Source of the DNA: Haemaphysalis longicornis
Taxonomy: Eukaryota > Arthropoda > Arachnida > Ixodida > Ixodidae
Length of the DNA: 64,000 nucleotides
Direction: 5' to 3'
Assembly: GCA_013339765.2 (NCBI GenBank)
Contig: CM023457.1
Span: 74,253,287-74,317,286 of the forward strand
Under the pieces are notes generated by a model. That model was not told the origin of the DNA and searched no databases. It worked only from the letters and a program-made list of their open reading frames with translations. How positions within the stretch are numbered: position 1 is the first letter of the stretch; the number at the start of each line of letters is the position of its first letter. The position numbers were made by a program, and so were the translations under genes. Shown piece after piece: positions 44,919-54,690 of this stretch.

Positions 44919-45540
44919 TCAATTGCGGGAAAAAAGTTTATTCTTGGGAGTGAAATCGTCTGAACCAGAAATAGAAGCGGCTGCCTCGTCAGGGAGCGCC
45001 TTAACTCTTTGTTTGAATGAAACACTTCGTTGCGTTAGTGGTGTCTCCTGATGATCTTTCAAGCGCGTCTCCAAATCACTGTCCGTGTTTATAGAGTCAT
45101 TGCTCTGCTCTGCTGAGTCGTTGTTGGAGTTACATTCCTCTGTTTCCGGTGATATTATAGCAATGTTATTGTCGGAATGGTTTTGCAACTCTGGAAACAA
45201 TCTGTTCATTCTAAATTTGTTTAACAAGATGGAATCTTCGAATTCAAATGCGAATTGATATTCTTCAGTTCAATAATACAAATCAACAATTTTTTCAATA
45301 TTGCTGTCAAGCTTCTTTAAATATCGCGTGTTTCGAGTAGGATTTTCTTTAAGAAAATGAGCTTACAGATTGATGGTGACTCAGTTTTGATGTCGTCAAT
45401 CACTGTGAGGGCGTCATTCCGGATTAGGCTTCTTCGTTTTCAAAGGGCCTCCATGCCGATGCTTGGTCGCCGAGTCATGGTAGGCCATAAACTTAAGCCG
45501 TTTCTTCCGTTGGTCCCGGAAGGCGTCGGTTAAGAGTCGG
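44919..45540 (-). pseudogene. Unidentified decayed protein-coding sequence
   Basis: The minus strand has a 102-codon frame ending at 44919 with FTPKNKLFSRN, an acidic Asn/Ser/Glu-rich centre (EECNSNNDSAEQSNDSINTD) and VSFKQRVKALPDE. Upstream the same frame continues through a single stop (VDLYY, stop, TEEYQFAFEFEDSIL) to AHFLKENPTRNTRYLKKLDS. With frame changes it goes on to NDALTVIDDIKTESPSIC, RKKRLKFMAYHDSATKHRHG and GGPLKTKKPNPE. This pattern of long open pieces in shifting frames suggests a once-coding gene now decayed. I recognise no family. It may be a transposon protein or a host retrocopy. Confidence 0.45.
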
Positions 45541-45626
45541 TAGCGTTAGTGAGGGCATCTGATCGTTAGTCGCTTGGCGAGCCCTCAATTGATCATTGGG
45601 TACTCACGTCTGCCTGTGGTCTGTGG

Positions 45627-45872
45627 TCAGCGGTCGCAGTTTAGTCCCATCGCAGCCATGTCACTCGCGTTATCGCTGATGGCGGTCCGCACACTTCGTT
45701 CTTCAACTTTGTAGATCTTCCCATCCTGGTCACAGCACCATCTTGTTAAAGAATGGAGGTGAGGACCGCGGGACGTGGTTATTCTTTTTAATGGCGGCTG
45801 GAACTGCACGATGATGGTGATAGTAGGAGGCAGCTGCCAAGCTACCTCTTCTTCCTCTAATGTTATTAACAA
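45627..45872 (-). other. Open frame of uncertain status upstream of the decayed sequence
   Basis: 81 codons, ending RTAISDNASDMAAMGLNCDR, placed just upstream on the same strand as the decayed sequence at 44919-45540. A donor-like GTGAGT occurs on the minus strand between the two (near 45610). It may be an upstream exon or chance. Confidence 0.2.
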
Positions 45873-45879
45873 TGAGTCT

Positions 45880-47175
45880 TATCCCAGTTACATTGCAACA
45901 TTGCGTTACCTTTTTTGCGTCATCCCGTATTGTTTATCTTTGACATGATGGTTTCATACACGGCTTATTTTAACAGTGCGTCGTCACTCCTTAGCGGCGT
46001 GAAAAAAGGAGGTGGTGGTGTGGCCTCGGGTTTTTAGGTGTGGAATAATGGGCGTCATATCTGTGAAAATCCCCCTCTTTGCGCTGGCTTGACTTGGCGC
46101 AAATGGCGATCAATTATTTGGTAACCACAACCTCGAGCTTATGCACGCGATGTACTTAATGTGTGGTGCTGGAGAACTGTCGTCCGTAGCTTTATCAACA
46201 TCCTTCGTAATAATTACACGAATGTGTGGGTTAAACATCACTTGACTAAGTGGTCACTAAACTATTTCCCCTAGCCGAATTTTTCAAGTGCGCTGCGCTC
46301 ACTCTCGGAGCGGGCGTCACAAAACAGTCTGGCGATGTTGGCTCTGGATACCCCATCTGTACGCCTGCGTGACCCCTGAACGCGATGCCACGTGAGAAGG
46401 CTACAGTTGCACACCAGTAGCGCAGAATCCTGATTATATAGAGGCTGTGGCGTCTTTAAGTCCGCTTGCTTACACATTGCACGCGTCGTGACACTAGCGT
46501 GCGCGTTGTTACGTAGCCGGCGTTTACAGTGCATTGTTTATATTGGAATAATGCGCAGCAATTAAAATATGGCTGCATTTTCGAGCTAATACTGGAAGCG
46601 CACTTCATGAAAGAAATCATAATAAAAATTACAGAGCGATGCTTCAATAGGGTGCCTTTTTTTCTTCACTGCGCCGTCTCGCTGCCGTGCCGGCTCCAGG
46701 AGCGCAAGTGTGCAAGCAAAAAGAAAGCCTTCGGCAACCGACGGCACAAGGCGGCGAAAAATCCGGTTTTGCTTTGCTGCCCTCGGTTAACCAATGACAT
46801 CGACCGATGAGAGGCAGCCAATTACCGGTTGCCGTCAACTCCTTTTCTACCACAGGGGCCTAGCACCCCTGGCACCACCGCTCGAGAGAGGGAAAGACGA
46901 AGCGACGCCATCCGGTCGCCTTTCCAGGCGCCACGTTATAGAAGAGGGCAAGCAGAGGAAAACATCAGAAAGGGAGAAATTATCGCGGTAGCGCTGTGAA
47001 ACTTGAAACTTTGCGCTGCGTAGCGCAAAGTTGCCCCTTCCTTTCTCGTAATGGAACACCCCAACAGCAATACCGGCCCGATAAGCAAGCCACTCAAGTA
47101 ATGAACGTTCCCTTTAAGAAAACCGTAGCTTAGCTGCTACACACATTGTATTTTAGCACCTTGCGTTTCAAGCAG
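45880..47175. other. No gene recognised; contains a 26-nt hairpin
   Basis: Only the palindrome at 47007-47032 stands out. Frames are short and uninformative. Confidence 0.4.
47007..47032. repeat. 11-bp perfect inverted repeat
   Basis: AACTTTGCGCT, loop GCGT, AGCGCAAAGTT. It could be a transposon remnant or a hairpin. Confidence 0.85.
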
Positions 47176-47179
47176 CTTC

Positions 47180-47184
47180 AATTG

Positions 47185-47245
<61 letters not shown>

Positions 47246-47262
47246 CATTGATTGATTGCTTG

Positions 47263-47305
<43 letters not shown>
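47180..47305. repeat. (TTGA)n microsatellite, tail of the SINE
   Basis: About thirty TTGA units with two short interruptions. On the SINE strand it reads (AATC)n and directly continues the SINE 3-prime end, so it is an expanded SINE tail. Confidence 0.95.
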
Positions 47306-47526
47306 GACGCGCCGACGAAACGCAGGTGATGAGGTGCGCCGTAGGAGAGAGCTCCGCATTAATTTTGCCCACCTAAGAATTTCCCACCCGTGCGGAAATC
47401 TCGTACAAACGCGCGTTTTTCCTTTTCGCCTCCATCATAAACGCGGACGCCGCGGCCGGGAATCGAACCGGCGTCCTCATGCTCAGCAGCACAAAACTTT
47501 AGCCACTGAGCCACTGCCGAGGCTGC
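47306..47526 (-). repeat. tRNA-derived SINE (Ruka-like) with intact pol III promoter boxes
   Basis: On the minus strand it starts GCAGTGGCTCAGTGGCTAAA (box A, TGGCTCAGTGG), then GGTTCGATTCC (box B, 47459-47469), then CCGCGGC and the tick SINE body with GGAGGCGAAAAGG, TTAGGTGGGCAAAATTAATG and CTCTCTCCTACGGCGC. It ends in the AATC tail array at 47180-47305. It resembles the headless copy at 32.4 kb. The family name is by resemblance only. Confidence 0.85.
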
Positions 47527-47529
47527 ATT

Positions 47530-47970
47530 TGCAACCAGCGCAGTGACGGTTTGCAAACTTAGTTGTTACTAATAATAATTGCGGAGTTGCATATAATTAA
47601 ACATTTCGGGTTTTATATCTAGGGGGTGCCGCTTGAAAGACGACTGGGAAACAGCAGCGGCCGCAGCGGCCGGTATGCGCGTTTTGCAGCGCAGTACAAT
47701 GTACGAGTGAAATAAGGGTAACGTGCATGTGATCTCTTGGTATTTGAAGACAGATACGGCCAACCTTTGTCCACCCATTTCGCTATACCTCTGACTTACT
47801 TCGCTGTACCCCAAGTTGTGCATTTATTCTGAAGGAAGAGAAGCTGTTTCCTATGACTCAACCAACTGAAAGAACCAATTGTTTCGCAGCTCCCTTATGA
47901 AAATGAACTTGTCCTTTCTGTTTACTTTGTGTCTCCTGCATGTTGACTGTGTGGCCTTTCTTTTGACTTT
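47530..47970. other. No gene recognised
   Basis: An AGCGGCCGCAGCGGCCG motif (near 47655), also present in the SINE at 32.4 kb, suggests a small SINE scrap. Nothing else is informative. Confidence 0.35.
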
Positions 47971-47974
47971 TCCT

Positions 47975-48420
47975 TTGGGTTACCTCTAGGACATAAGCAG
48001 GCTGTGTACTTTTTATAGACTGCCGGATAAAAAGTCATGATGTTTTACCTTTATATGTACTATGGTACAGACAAAGTTTAAATTTGTATACGAGATTTTT
48101 TTTCGGATGAGAAATATAAAACTTTAATACTGACTTGCTTTCTTCTCTTTCTGAGTTCCGCAATGCTATTGCCCATCTGTGTACTCAAGGCAAAATGAAG
48201 TCAAAAGACTTTAGCCTGTTTCCCCTGTGTTGCCTCTAGGACAAAGGCTGGAAGATAGAACTTGAATTTGCTGTCTTAATTCTTTTTCTGTGTGCCGTAA
48301 TGCTGTCGCTTATGTATGTTCTGAAGGCAAAATGAAGTCAAAAGACTGACTTATGTCTTTTGTGTTCCCTCTAGGACATTGGGTAGAAGTATAACTCTTT
48401 GTTGCCTTACATCCTTTTTC
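47975..48420. repeat. About 135-138-bp diverged tandem repeat
   Basis: CCTCTAGGACA recurs at about 47990, 48233 and 48370. GGCAAAATGAAGTCAAAAGA occurs at 48189 and 48327 (spacing 138). The spacing of the first two CCTCTAGGACA anchors is irregular, so one unit is altered. Confidence 0.7.
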
Positions 48421-49049
48421 TGAAGAGCCGCAAACTAAACAATCGTGCTGTGCTTCCTCAAGTATACATAAAGTCGAGCATGTAAGCCTCAATTATACTC
48501 GAAAGGTTAAGTTTTTTGGCTTGGCTAGAGATGGTAAGAAACAACGCCGATGGTTTGTGGGAATTCTGCAGCACTGTATACGTTAATTCGTGCTAGTGAG
48601 GTCTGATTAATTCGCAGAATTAATATTACGAACTGGTACGATTTGTACGAAACAGTGGCGTAAAGAAGGATACATATTGAACGAGGCTGTTCGAAGTGCC
48701 TCGTCCCTCCCCTTACGAAAAAAAAGTGGGAGGGAGAAGAATATACAGACCAGAAAAAGTAAAAAATAAAACAAAAAGCCGAATAGAAAACGAAGCAATG
48801 AAAACAAAAACAACCTAAAAAGTGGCTTCCGATTGTCCTAGTCTGTGTTTTCCTTCAGGGGTCGTTGTAAAATGGCTTGTTCTTGCAACTAAATGCTGAA
48901 TCGGTGTACTGTTTATTGGGGTAGAAATATATTGGCGACAGAAAAAAAAAAACGGACACCGCCAGACGAGAGCAACAAGAGCAACAACAATGTCAAAACA
49001 TAATATAAGGCAGAAAAACTTCAATGAAAACACGGGTAAAAAAAAATTA

Positions 49050-49113
49050 CGGTGCTGGTTTCGAACCACCGCGCGTTGGGTCAGTAGGCGAGTACTTAAC
49101 CTCCAAGCAACCG
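49050..49113 (-). repeat. tRNA-like sequence (SINE head or tRNA pseudogene)
   Basis: On the minus strand the ends CGGTTGCT and AGCACCG can pair as an acceptor stem, with one bulged T. A GGTTCGAAACC box B and arm lie in place. TTTTTTTTT follows the 3-prime end, as in a pol III terminator. The D-arm region is poor and no canonical anticodon arm is evident, so it is probably a tRNA-derived repeat, not a working tRNA. Confidence 0.5.
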
Positions 49114-49236
49114 AAAAAGAGCGCGTCAGATTGTTAAACGTAGGTATAAATATTTGAGCATGCATAGTCTTGCTAAGCCTCTATTTGAGTGAATTGTTGG
49201 CTGTGTGGATTTGACGCACGGTGCTTTTGTGAGCGT

Positions 49237-49470
<234 letters not shown>

Positions 49471-49479
49471 CTGCGAGAA

Positions 49480-50040
49480 TAATTTTTTTATCCGGCCGTT
49501 CTGTTTGTGAAAAGCCCACAAACAGTGAATGCTTGGACGCTGAACAAACACAAATCCGTCAATCTAGATGTAGACGACGATGATAATAACTTCGTTTGTT
49601 AATCCATTTTTATTTGCTTTGAGTAGAAACAACTTACGACAACAAAAGACGTTGCTCGCATCAAGAAAAATATACTGCCATTAGATATATGTTTGCTATT
49701 ATCACTTTAACAAAATACTATAATGGGCATCTGCCTAGTTTGCTTCAGGGGTGATCATGAAGTAACCAAGTACCTGCTAAAACTCTATGACTGCTAGATA
49801 GCCAACTGTAGTAATAAGTCTAGTCTAGGCTAGCATATATGCAGTCATTGTTATACACGGTTATAGTGCCTCCAGTCACTATAACACGGTTTCGCCAGCG
49901 CTCGCCGCTCTCTGGCAACATTGTGCGTTCACCGGAAACGTGCCCTAGAAAGCTTCCTGTTTACATTGTTTTACCGTGGTTTCAGCCTGCATTGGTGGCG
50001 GCAGTTGCTTGTGTTTCGATAATTTCGGCGGATAAAATTA
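49480..50040. other. No gene recognised
   Basis: Lead-in to the THAP remnant; no coding pattern is seen before about 50040. Confidence 0.35.
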
Positions 50041-50045
50041 TTCCC

Positions 50046-50250
50046 ATGAAGCGCTCGCGACTCAGACACTGCTGTGTTGTGCCGGGATGCAGTCTGCGTT
50101 CCGGAACAAATTTGCTATCGGAAGTCAGAACGTTCTGTTCCCGAGAGATGAAGGCAGAAGCAGCGCCTGCTTGCAGCTATCAAGAGGAAAAATTGGGCTC
50201 CCACAAAGAGCGCGCAGATTTGTTCTGCCCACTTCATCAAAGGGAAGTAA
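50046..50250 (+). pseudogene. THAP zinc-finger domain, frame split in three
   Basis: THAP domains bind DNA through a C2CH zinc centre. The ATG at 50046 opens MKRSRLRHCCVVPGC, giving the first C-x4-C pair. The phase then shifts: VLFPRDEG is readable in the second frame. RQKQRLLAAIKRKNWAPTKS and AQICSAHFIKGK follow in the third frame, giving the closing CX2H and the P-T-K-S stretch typical of the family. All four metal ligands are seen, but two frame changes separate them. It could be a decayed gene or transposon exon, or a real gene with assembly indels. No following exon was found. Confidence 0.6.
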
Positions 50251-50254
50251 AGCC

Positions 50255-51200
50255 CAACGTGTGCTTCAAGTGCACAGAGGCGATGCTCAGACGTTAGTCT
50301 AAGGTCCCCAATTACAAGGATCACGTCGGACGCCTTCGTGTTCCACCCATAACACTAACCGCGGTGACGATTTAGTTGGACAGCAAAGCTTCAGGCTACG
50401 CCGAAAATACACTGTAAAGGTGTTTCTTGTAGTTAGAGGCTTAATTATCAGGGATGTGTACTGTTCGAAGCAACACTCGGGACACTAAAGTAGCCGCGCT
50501 CCGCATTAATAGCCGCACAGCGTACGTAGCGTTGCCCACGTTTTGTTGCTAATTACAGTGGCGCCGTTACATTTGCTTTTTATGAGAGCGACGCTTGCGA
50601 CTGGGTTTTTCATCGGTGCGAGCAACTGACTCGTAGTTTGTCGTGTTGCCGCCAATGGAAATCGTCGCACCCCAGCTAATTTACCTTTCCGTGTGAGCGC
50701 GGACTACATGTAGGCGGGTTAACTTGAAAGTTTGATCATGAATAGTGTACTAGTCAGTAAACCATGGTTGTTCTCGTGACTCAGCCGCACCTGACGGCAT
50801 CACATAATGAGTACGTTTTGTTATCTCAGTCACACTGAACACCTTAGATCGCGACCGATCGGCGCCGATCTATGTCAAAAACTGCCCATTGTGACACAGG
50901 CGCAGAAGAAAGCGATTTATCGTGATGTGTGCCAAACGTTTGAGTGTGTCAACTAGCCCGTTTTATGCAGCCGAAAATACGTGTGATGATTCGAAGCGTA
51001 GGTTCCGTTTATGTGAAGTGGCGTACCGTACACACCCCTTCTTATGTGAAAAAGTGGTGTTCATTATTAAGGCGTTGTTAATAGTGTTGTCACAGTAGTA
51101 GTCATGTAGTCGCTAGACATCGCTGTAAACACACCAGAAATAATGCAGCAACAAACTCAAACACACCAGGCAAACACCGCTGCGACGGCCGCGACCATTA
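50255..51200. other. No gene recognised
   Basis: Moderate GC, with a 14-bp palindrome GATCGGCGCCGATC at 50857-50870. No open frame has a recognisable family. Confidence 0.35.
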
Positions 51201-51204
51201 GAAA

Positions 51205-51608
51205 CCATTACCGGAAGTGCCGCACCGGAAGTCTTCTGGGGCGAACCGTTCGGCGCATTCATGTTTGTTTACAAACAGCGAAACCGTCTATAGGTGCGCA
51301 AGAAAAAGACGTGTCTGGTTCGTTGTGCGTGGTTTGGTGGTTTGTTTCGATTTGCTGGTGTTACGTGAATTACTACGTGCTCCTCCTGCCGTAATATTAC
51401 GTGTTAGTGCTCTTGTGCCACCTGAAACATCGTGAGTGCTGGCAAAGCGCCTGTGTCGTCGCCGTACTGCGCTGCTGTGGCAAACGCACATCGAGGTCGC
51501 CATTTGACAAAACACCTGACAAGTTGTGCGTGCCTACGTGAATCAAGAGTCTCTACTGCAAGTTCCAGTCTGTCGACGCGACGTGTGAAAAATGCTGCGT
51601 GTTCTGCC
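51205..51608 (+). promoter_or_regulatory. Candidate promoter and 5-prime UTR first exon
   Basis: Two ETS-type sites, ACCGGAAGT, occur within 20 bases (about 51209 and 51224). A GC-rich stretch with raised CpG follows and then a strong splice donor GCC|GTAAGTGA at 51609. This combination resembles a housekeeping-type arthropod promoter with a noncoding first exon on the plus strand. No clear coding exon follows, as LINE-A3 fills the downstream region. This is inference. Confidence 0.3.
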
Positions 51609-51689
51609 GTAAGTGATTGTTTATCGTGGTGCATGTTAAAATTTTCTTACGCGTTGGCCGCAGCGCCGTTTCGTTAAACGTGTTGAGTA

Positions 51690-52600
51690 TTTTCCTTGGT
51701 GTTCGCTCGCCGCGCTTCTTTTATTGTAAATTACCGGCTGCGTCGGCGCGGTCACATGAATGGGCTTCCAGGAGCGGCGGCCAGTATGCTGTGTGAGTGA
51801 TCCTTGCCATTGCCGGCAACGAAAATGTTATCATGCTGACAGGCCAGCGGCCGCCGCTTGGCTTGGGTGGATTCGACCGCTAAAGCTTGTTGCATGAAAA
51901 AAAAAAGAAAATGAAACTGCGTTAATGGTTGTAAAACAAAACGCCCACTCCCCGATTTTTTTAGGAGGCAGTTGACCTACAGTATATCTTTTACAGGACG
52001 CAGGCAGCTTAGCATTGTTATAACGGGTAGTTTTCGTTTACGGGTAAAGAAATGCAAGGAGGCTGCATTACATTTGTAGTTATAATACGTAAGAGTTGCA
52101 TATACGTTGAATTTTCAACATTTAAGCATTGCTAGCAACTTTATAAGTAGTACCACATGCAAAAGGTCTTTAGGCAGTGAACATTTGACCAGATAATTGT
52201 TTAGACGTCGCAGATTGAAAACATGCTGTTCCAGCCTGCATTGCTGGTGCAGTCACAGGGCAGCTTTCACTGTTTAAAGGCAAGAAATTTTTCCACCTTC
52301 CTGAGCTCCTCTAGCATCGTCATGATCAGACACAAATTCTTGTGTGGTGTGACGTTATTTGTAGCTGGCTTGCATAAATTGTGTTGACCGTAACATGTTG
52401 AGCATGGGTTGAACGTGTTGATTCTTACAAATATGCATGTGATGGGGATACAATCACGGTGCGAAGAAGATTAAACAGCGCGTGGGCTTGCCAACGTGCT
52501 CCTTCGCCATCCCGTTTTTTCGTTTCCTCAGCATTTCAACTTGCCTACCCCTTGGTGGTATTGGCACGCTGAGACGTTCACCATGTGCCTCAGAGAGAAT
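51690..52600. other. No gene recognised
   Basis: AT-rich sequence in the last two thirds; the end carries the tail of the dispersed module next to LINE-A3. Confidence 0.35.
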
Positions 52601-52604
52601 TTTA

Positions 52605-52651
52605 ATGGCGCCATGGAGACAAAATACAAGTTTGTGTTATTCGAAAGATTT
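52605..52651 (-). repeat. Short copy of the dispersed module tail
   Basis: AATGGCGCCATGGAGACAAA, ACAAGTTTGTG and TTATTCGAAAGATT match the tails at 9.2, 14.7 and 59.85 kb. LINE-A3 is inserted immediately beside it. Confidence 0.6.
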
Positions 52652-52665
52652 CGTGTGTTATGGTG
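52652..52665. repeat. Target-site duplication of LINE-A3 (3-prime side)
   Basis: CGTGTGTTATGGTG, repeated exactly at 59103-59116. The last bases merge with the ATC tail of the element. Confidence 0.92.
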
Positions 52666-52846
52666 ATGATGATGATGATGATAGTTGGTGTTTAATGGCG
52701 CAAGGCCGACGAGGGCAAAGAGCGCTAGAGAAGTTATTTAATGAAAAGAAGTGATTACCACAAAAGGTAGGTATAAAATGTGTAAACTGGACATAGTAAG
52801 ATCAATAAAGATAATGGTGATGGCTGGTGTATAGGGCCAGATTTGA

Positions 52847-53787
52847 TTATGCATGATAGGAAATGAGGTTTAAAAACTTAACATCTGACAAATATTTAAA
52901 AACGCGTTTCACAGAAACCATGGCATCGCCACCTAGAAACAGGGATGGGTGTAGGGGAATATGTTGTCTGTAGAGTTCTCTGAAGTGTTTGTGTCGTGTT
53001 GTGTCAAGTGCCTTGCATTGTATGAGTATGTGGACTACGGATAGGCCCTCCCCACACCTGCTACACAGGGGTCTTGGAGATCCCGTGAGCAGATGCGAGT
53101 GCGTTACATGTGTATGGCCTATCCGCAATCTAGCTAAGGTAACTTCAATGTGCCTGTTGTGTGAGTCAGTAGTGTATTGTCCCAAGTGTGGTTTTATGAC
53201 GTGTAGTTTGTTGTCTGTCTTTTCGCTCCAGTCTGCTTGACAAGTTTTAGGGAGTTGCTGTCTTATGTGTGGCTTGAGGTCTGTGTAAGGTAGTGTTGTT
53301 ATGTTTACTGTGTTTCGCAGTGCAGCATTTCATCCGTCATTTCATCATTTCATCCATTTCATCCGTCAGTTCATTTCCGCCGATGCCAGAGTGGCCTGGC
53401 ACCCAACACACAGTCACCTCAAGGTTTGAAGAATGCGCCAGCATAATTGATTTGAAGACAAGGTTAACTACATGGTTTTTCGATGACTTTCCGGATGTTA
53501 ATGCACGGACGACACTCAGCGAATCTGTATAGATGATGGATTTAGGAATATTATGTTCAACATTGTGATTTACGGCCAGAAAGATGCCATATGCTTCTGC
53601 CGAAAAAATACTTGTCTTTGCATTCATGGTTCTACTCCTTCAAAATTGGGTCCATGAGCAGCACAAGACACCGCAGTGAACATTTAGAAGCATCACTGAA
53701 AACCTCTGCAGCCCTGTATTTATCCTGCAGTACATGAATGCTGCTGAATCGTAATTCTTGGTGCCCTGTTCTTATCAAGATGCGTAA
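52847..53787 (-). pseudogene. LINE-A3 second RNase H and C-terminal block (beta)
   Basis: Begins in the frame of the alpha C-terminus with RTGHQELRFSSIHVLQDKYR and VFSDASK, the segment normally before RNase H, so the protein goes back to an earlier point. It then reads KTSIFSAEAYGIFLAVNHNV, IIYTDSLSVVRALTSGKSS and VPGHSGIGGNELTDE, keeping the D, E, D and H/D positions. A short ATTTCATCC-type repeat expansion (53325-53375) breaks the frame before the C-terminal zinc motif (CSRCGEGLSVVHILIQC) and the end at 52847. The middle of beta differs more from A1 than alpha does, while its C-terminal part is near-identical. Confidence 0.88.
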
Positions 53788-54690
53788 AAGAATATGTTGT
53801 CTGTATAGTTCTCTGAAGTATTTGTGTCGTGTTGTGTGAAGTGCCTTGCATTGTATGAGTATGTGGACTACGGATAGGCCCTCCCCACACCTGCTACACA
53901 GGGGTCTTGGAGATCCCGTGAGCAGGTGCGAGTGCGTCACATGTGTATGGCCTATCCGTAATCTAGCTAAGGTAACTTCAATGTGCCTGTTGTGTGAGTC
54001 ATTAGTGTATTGTCCCAGGTGTGGTTTTATTACGTGTAGTTTGTTGTCTGTCTGTTCGCGCTCCAGTCTGCTTGCCAAGTTTTACGGAGTTGTTGTCTAA
54101 TGTGTGGCTTGAGGTCTGTGTAAGGTAGTGTTGCCATGTCTACTGTGTTTCGGAGTGCAGCATTGGCGGCCATTTCATCCGCCACTTCATTACCGCCAAT
54201 GCCAGAGTGGCCTGACACCCAACACAGCAGTCACCCCAAGGTTTGAGGAATAAGCTACCATAATTGTTTTGAAGACAAGATTAATGACATGGTTTTTTGA
54301 TGACTTTGCGGATGATAATGCACGGACGACGCTCAACAAATCTGTATAAATGACGGATGTAGGTATACGATGTTCAACTATGTGACTTACAACCAGAAAT
54401 ATGCCATATCCTTCTGCCGTAAAAATACTTGTATTAACATTCATTGTTCTACATGCTTCAAAATTCGGCCCATGCGCAGCACAAGACACCGCAGTGGACG
54501 TTTAGATGCAGTCGCTGAAAAACTCTGCAGCCTTGTATTTATCCTGTATATACATGAAATGCTGCAAAATCCCACTTTTTGGTGTCCTGTTCTTATTGTA
54601 TTTTAAGAAAGACAACTCACATGCAACAGGACGAAGATGCCATGGTGCTACAAGATCGGTGATAGATGACTTGAATGTGTCTACAAAGGA
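53788..54690 (-). pseudogene. LINE-A3 first RNase H and C-terminal block (alpha)
   Basis: Reads FEACRTMNVNTSIFTAEGYG, VIYTDLLSVVRALSSAKSS and, after a one-base shift, the SGHSGIGGNEVADEMA stretch. It continues through LGQYTNDSHNRHIEVTLARL and the zinc motif CSRCGEGLSVVHILIQC. It stops at RELYRQHI, about thirty residues before the normal end, and joins beta directly. TDLLS replaces TDSLS, with the Asp kept. Confidence 0.88.

Noticed and set aside
49050..49113. Functional tRNA gene
   Set aside because: The D-arm and anticodon arm do not fold convincingly and the acceptor stem has a bulge.
50857..50870. 14-bp palindrome GATCGGCGCCGATC
   Set aside because: Short palindromes of this size occur by chance; no flanking duplication or repeat family is seen.
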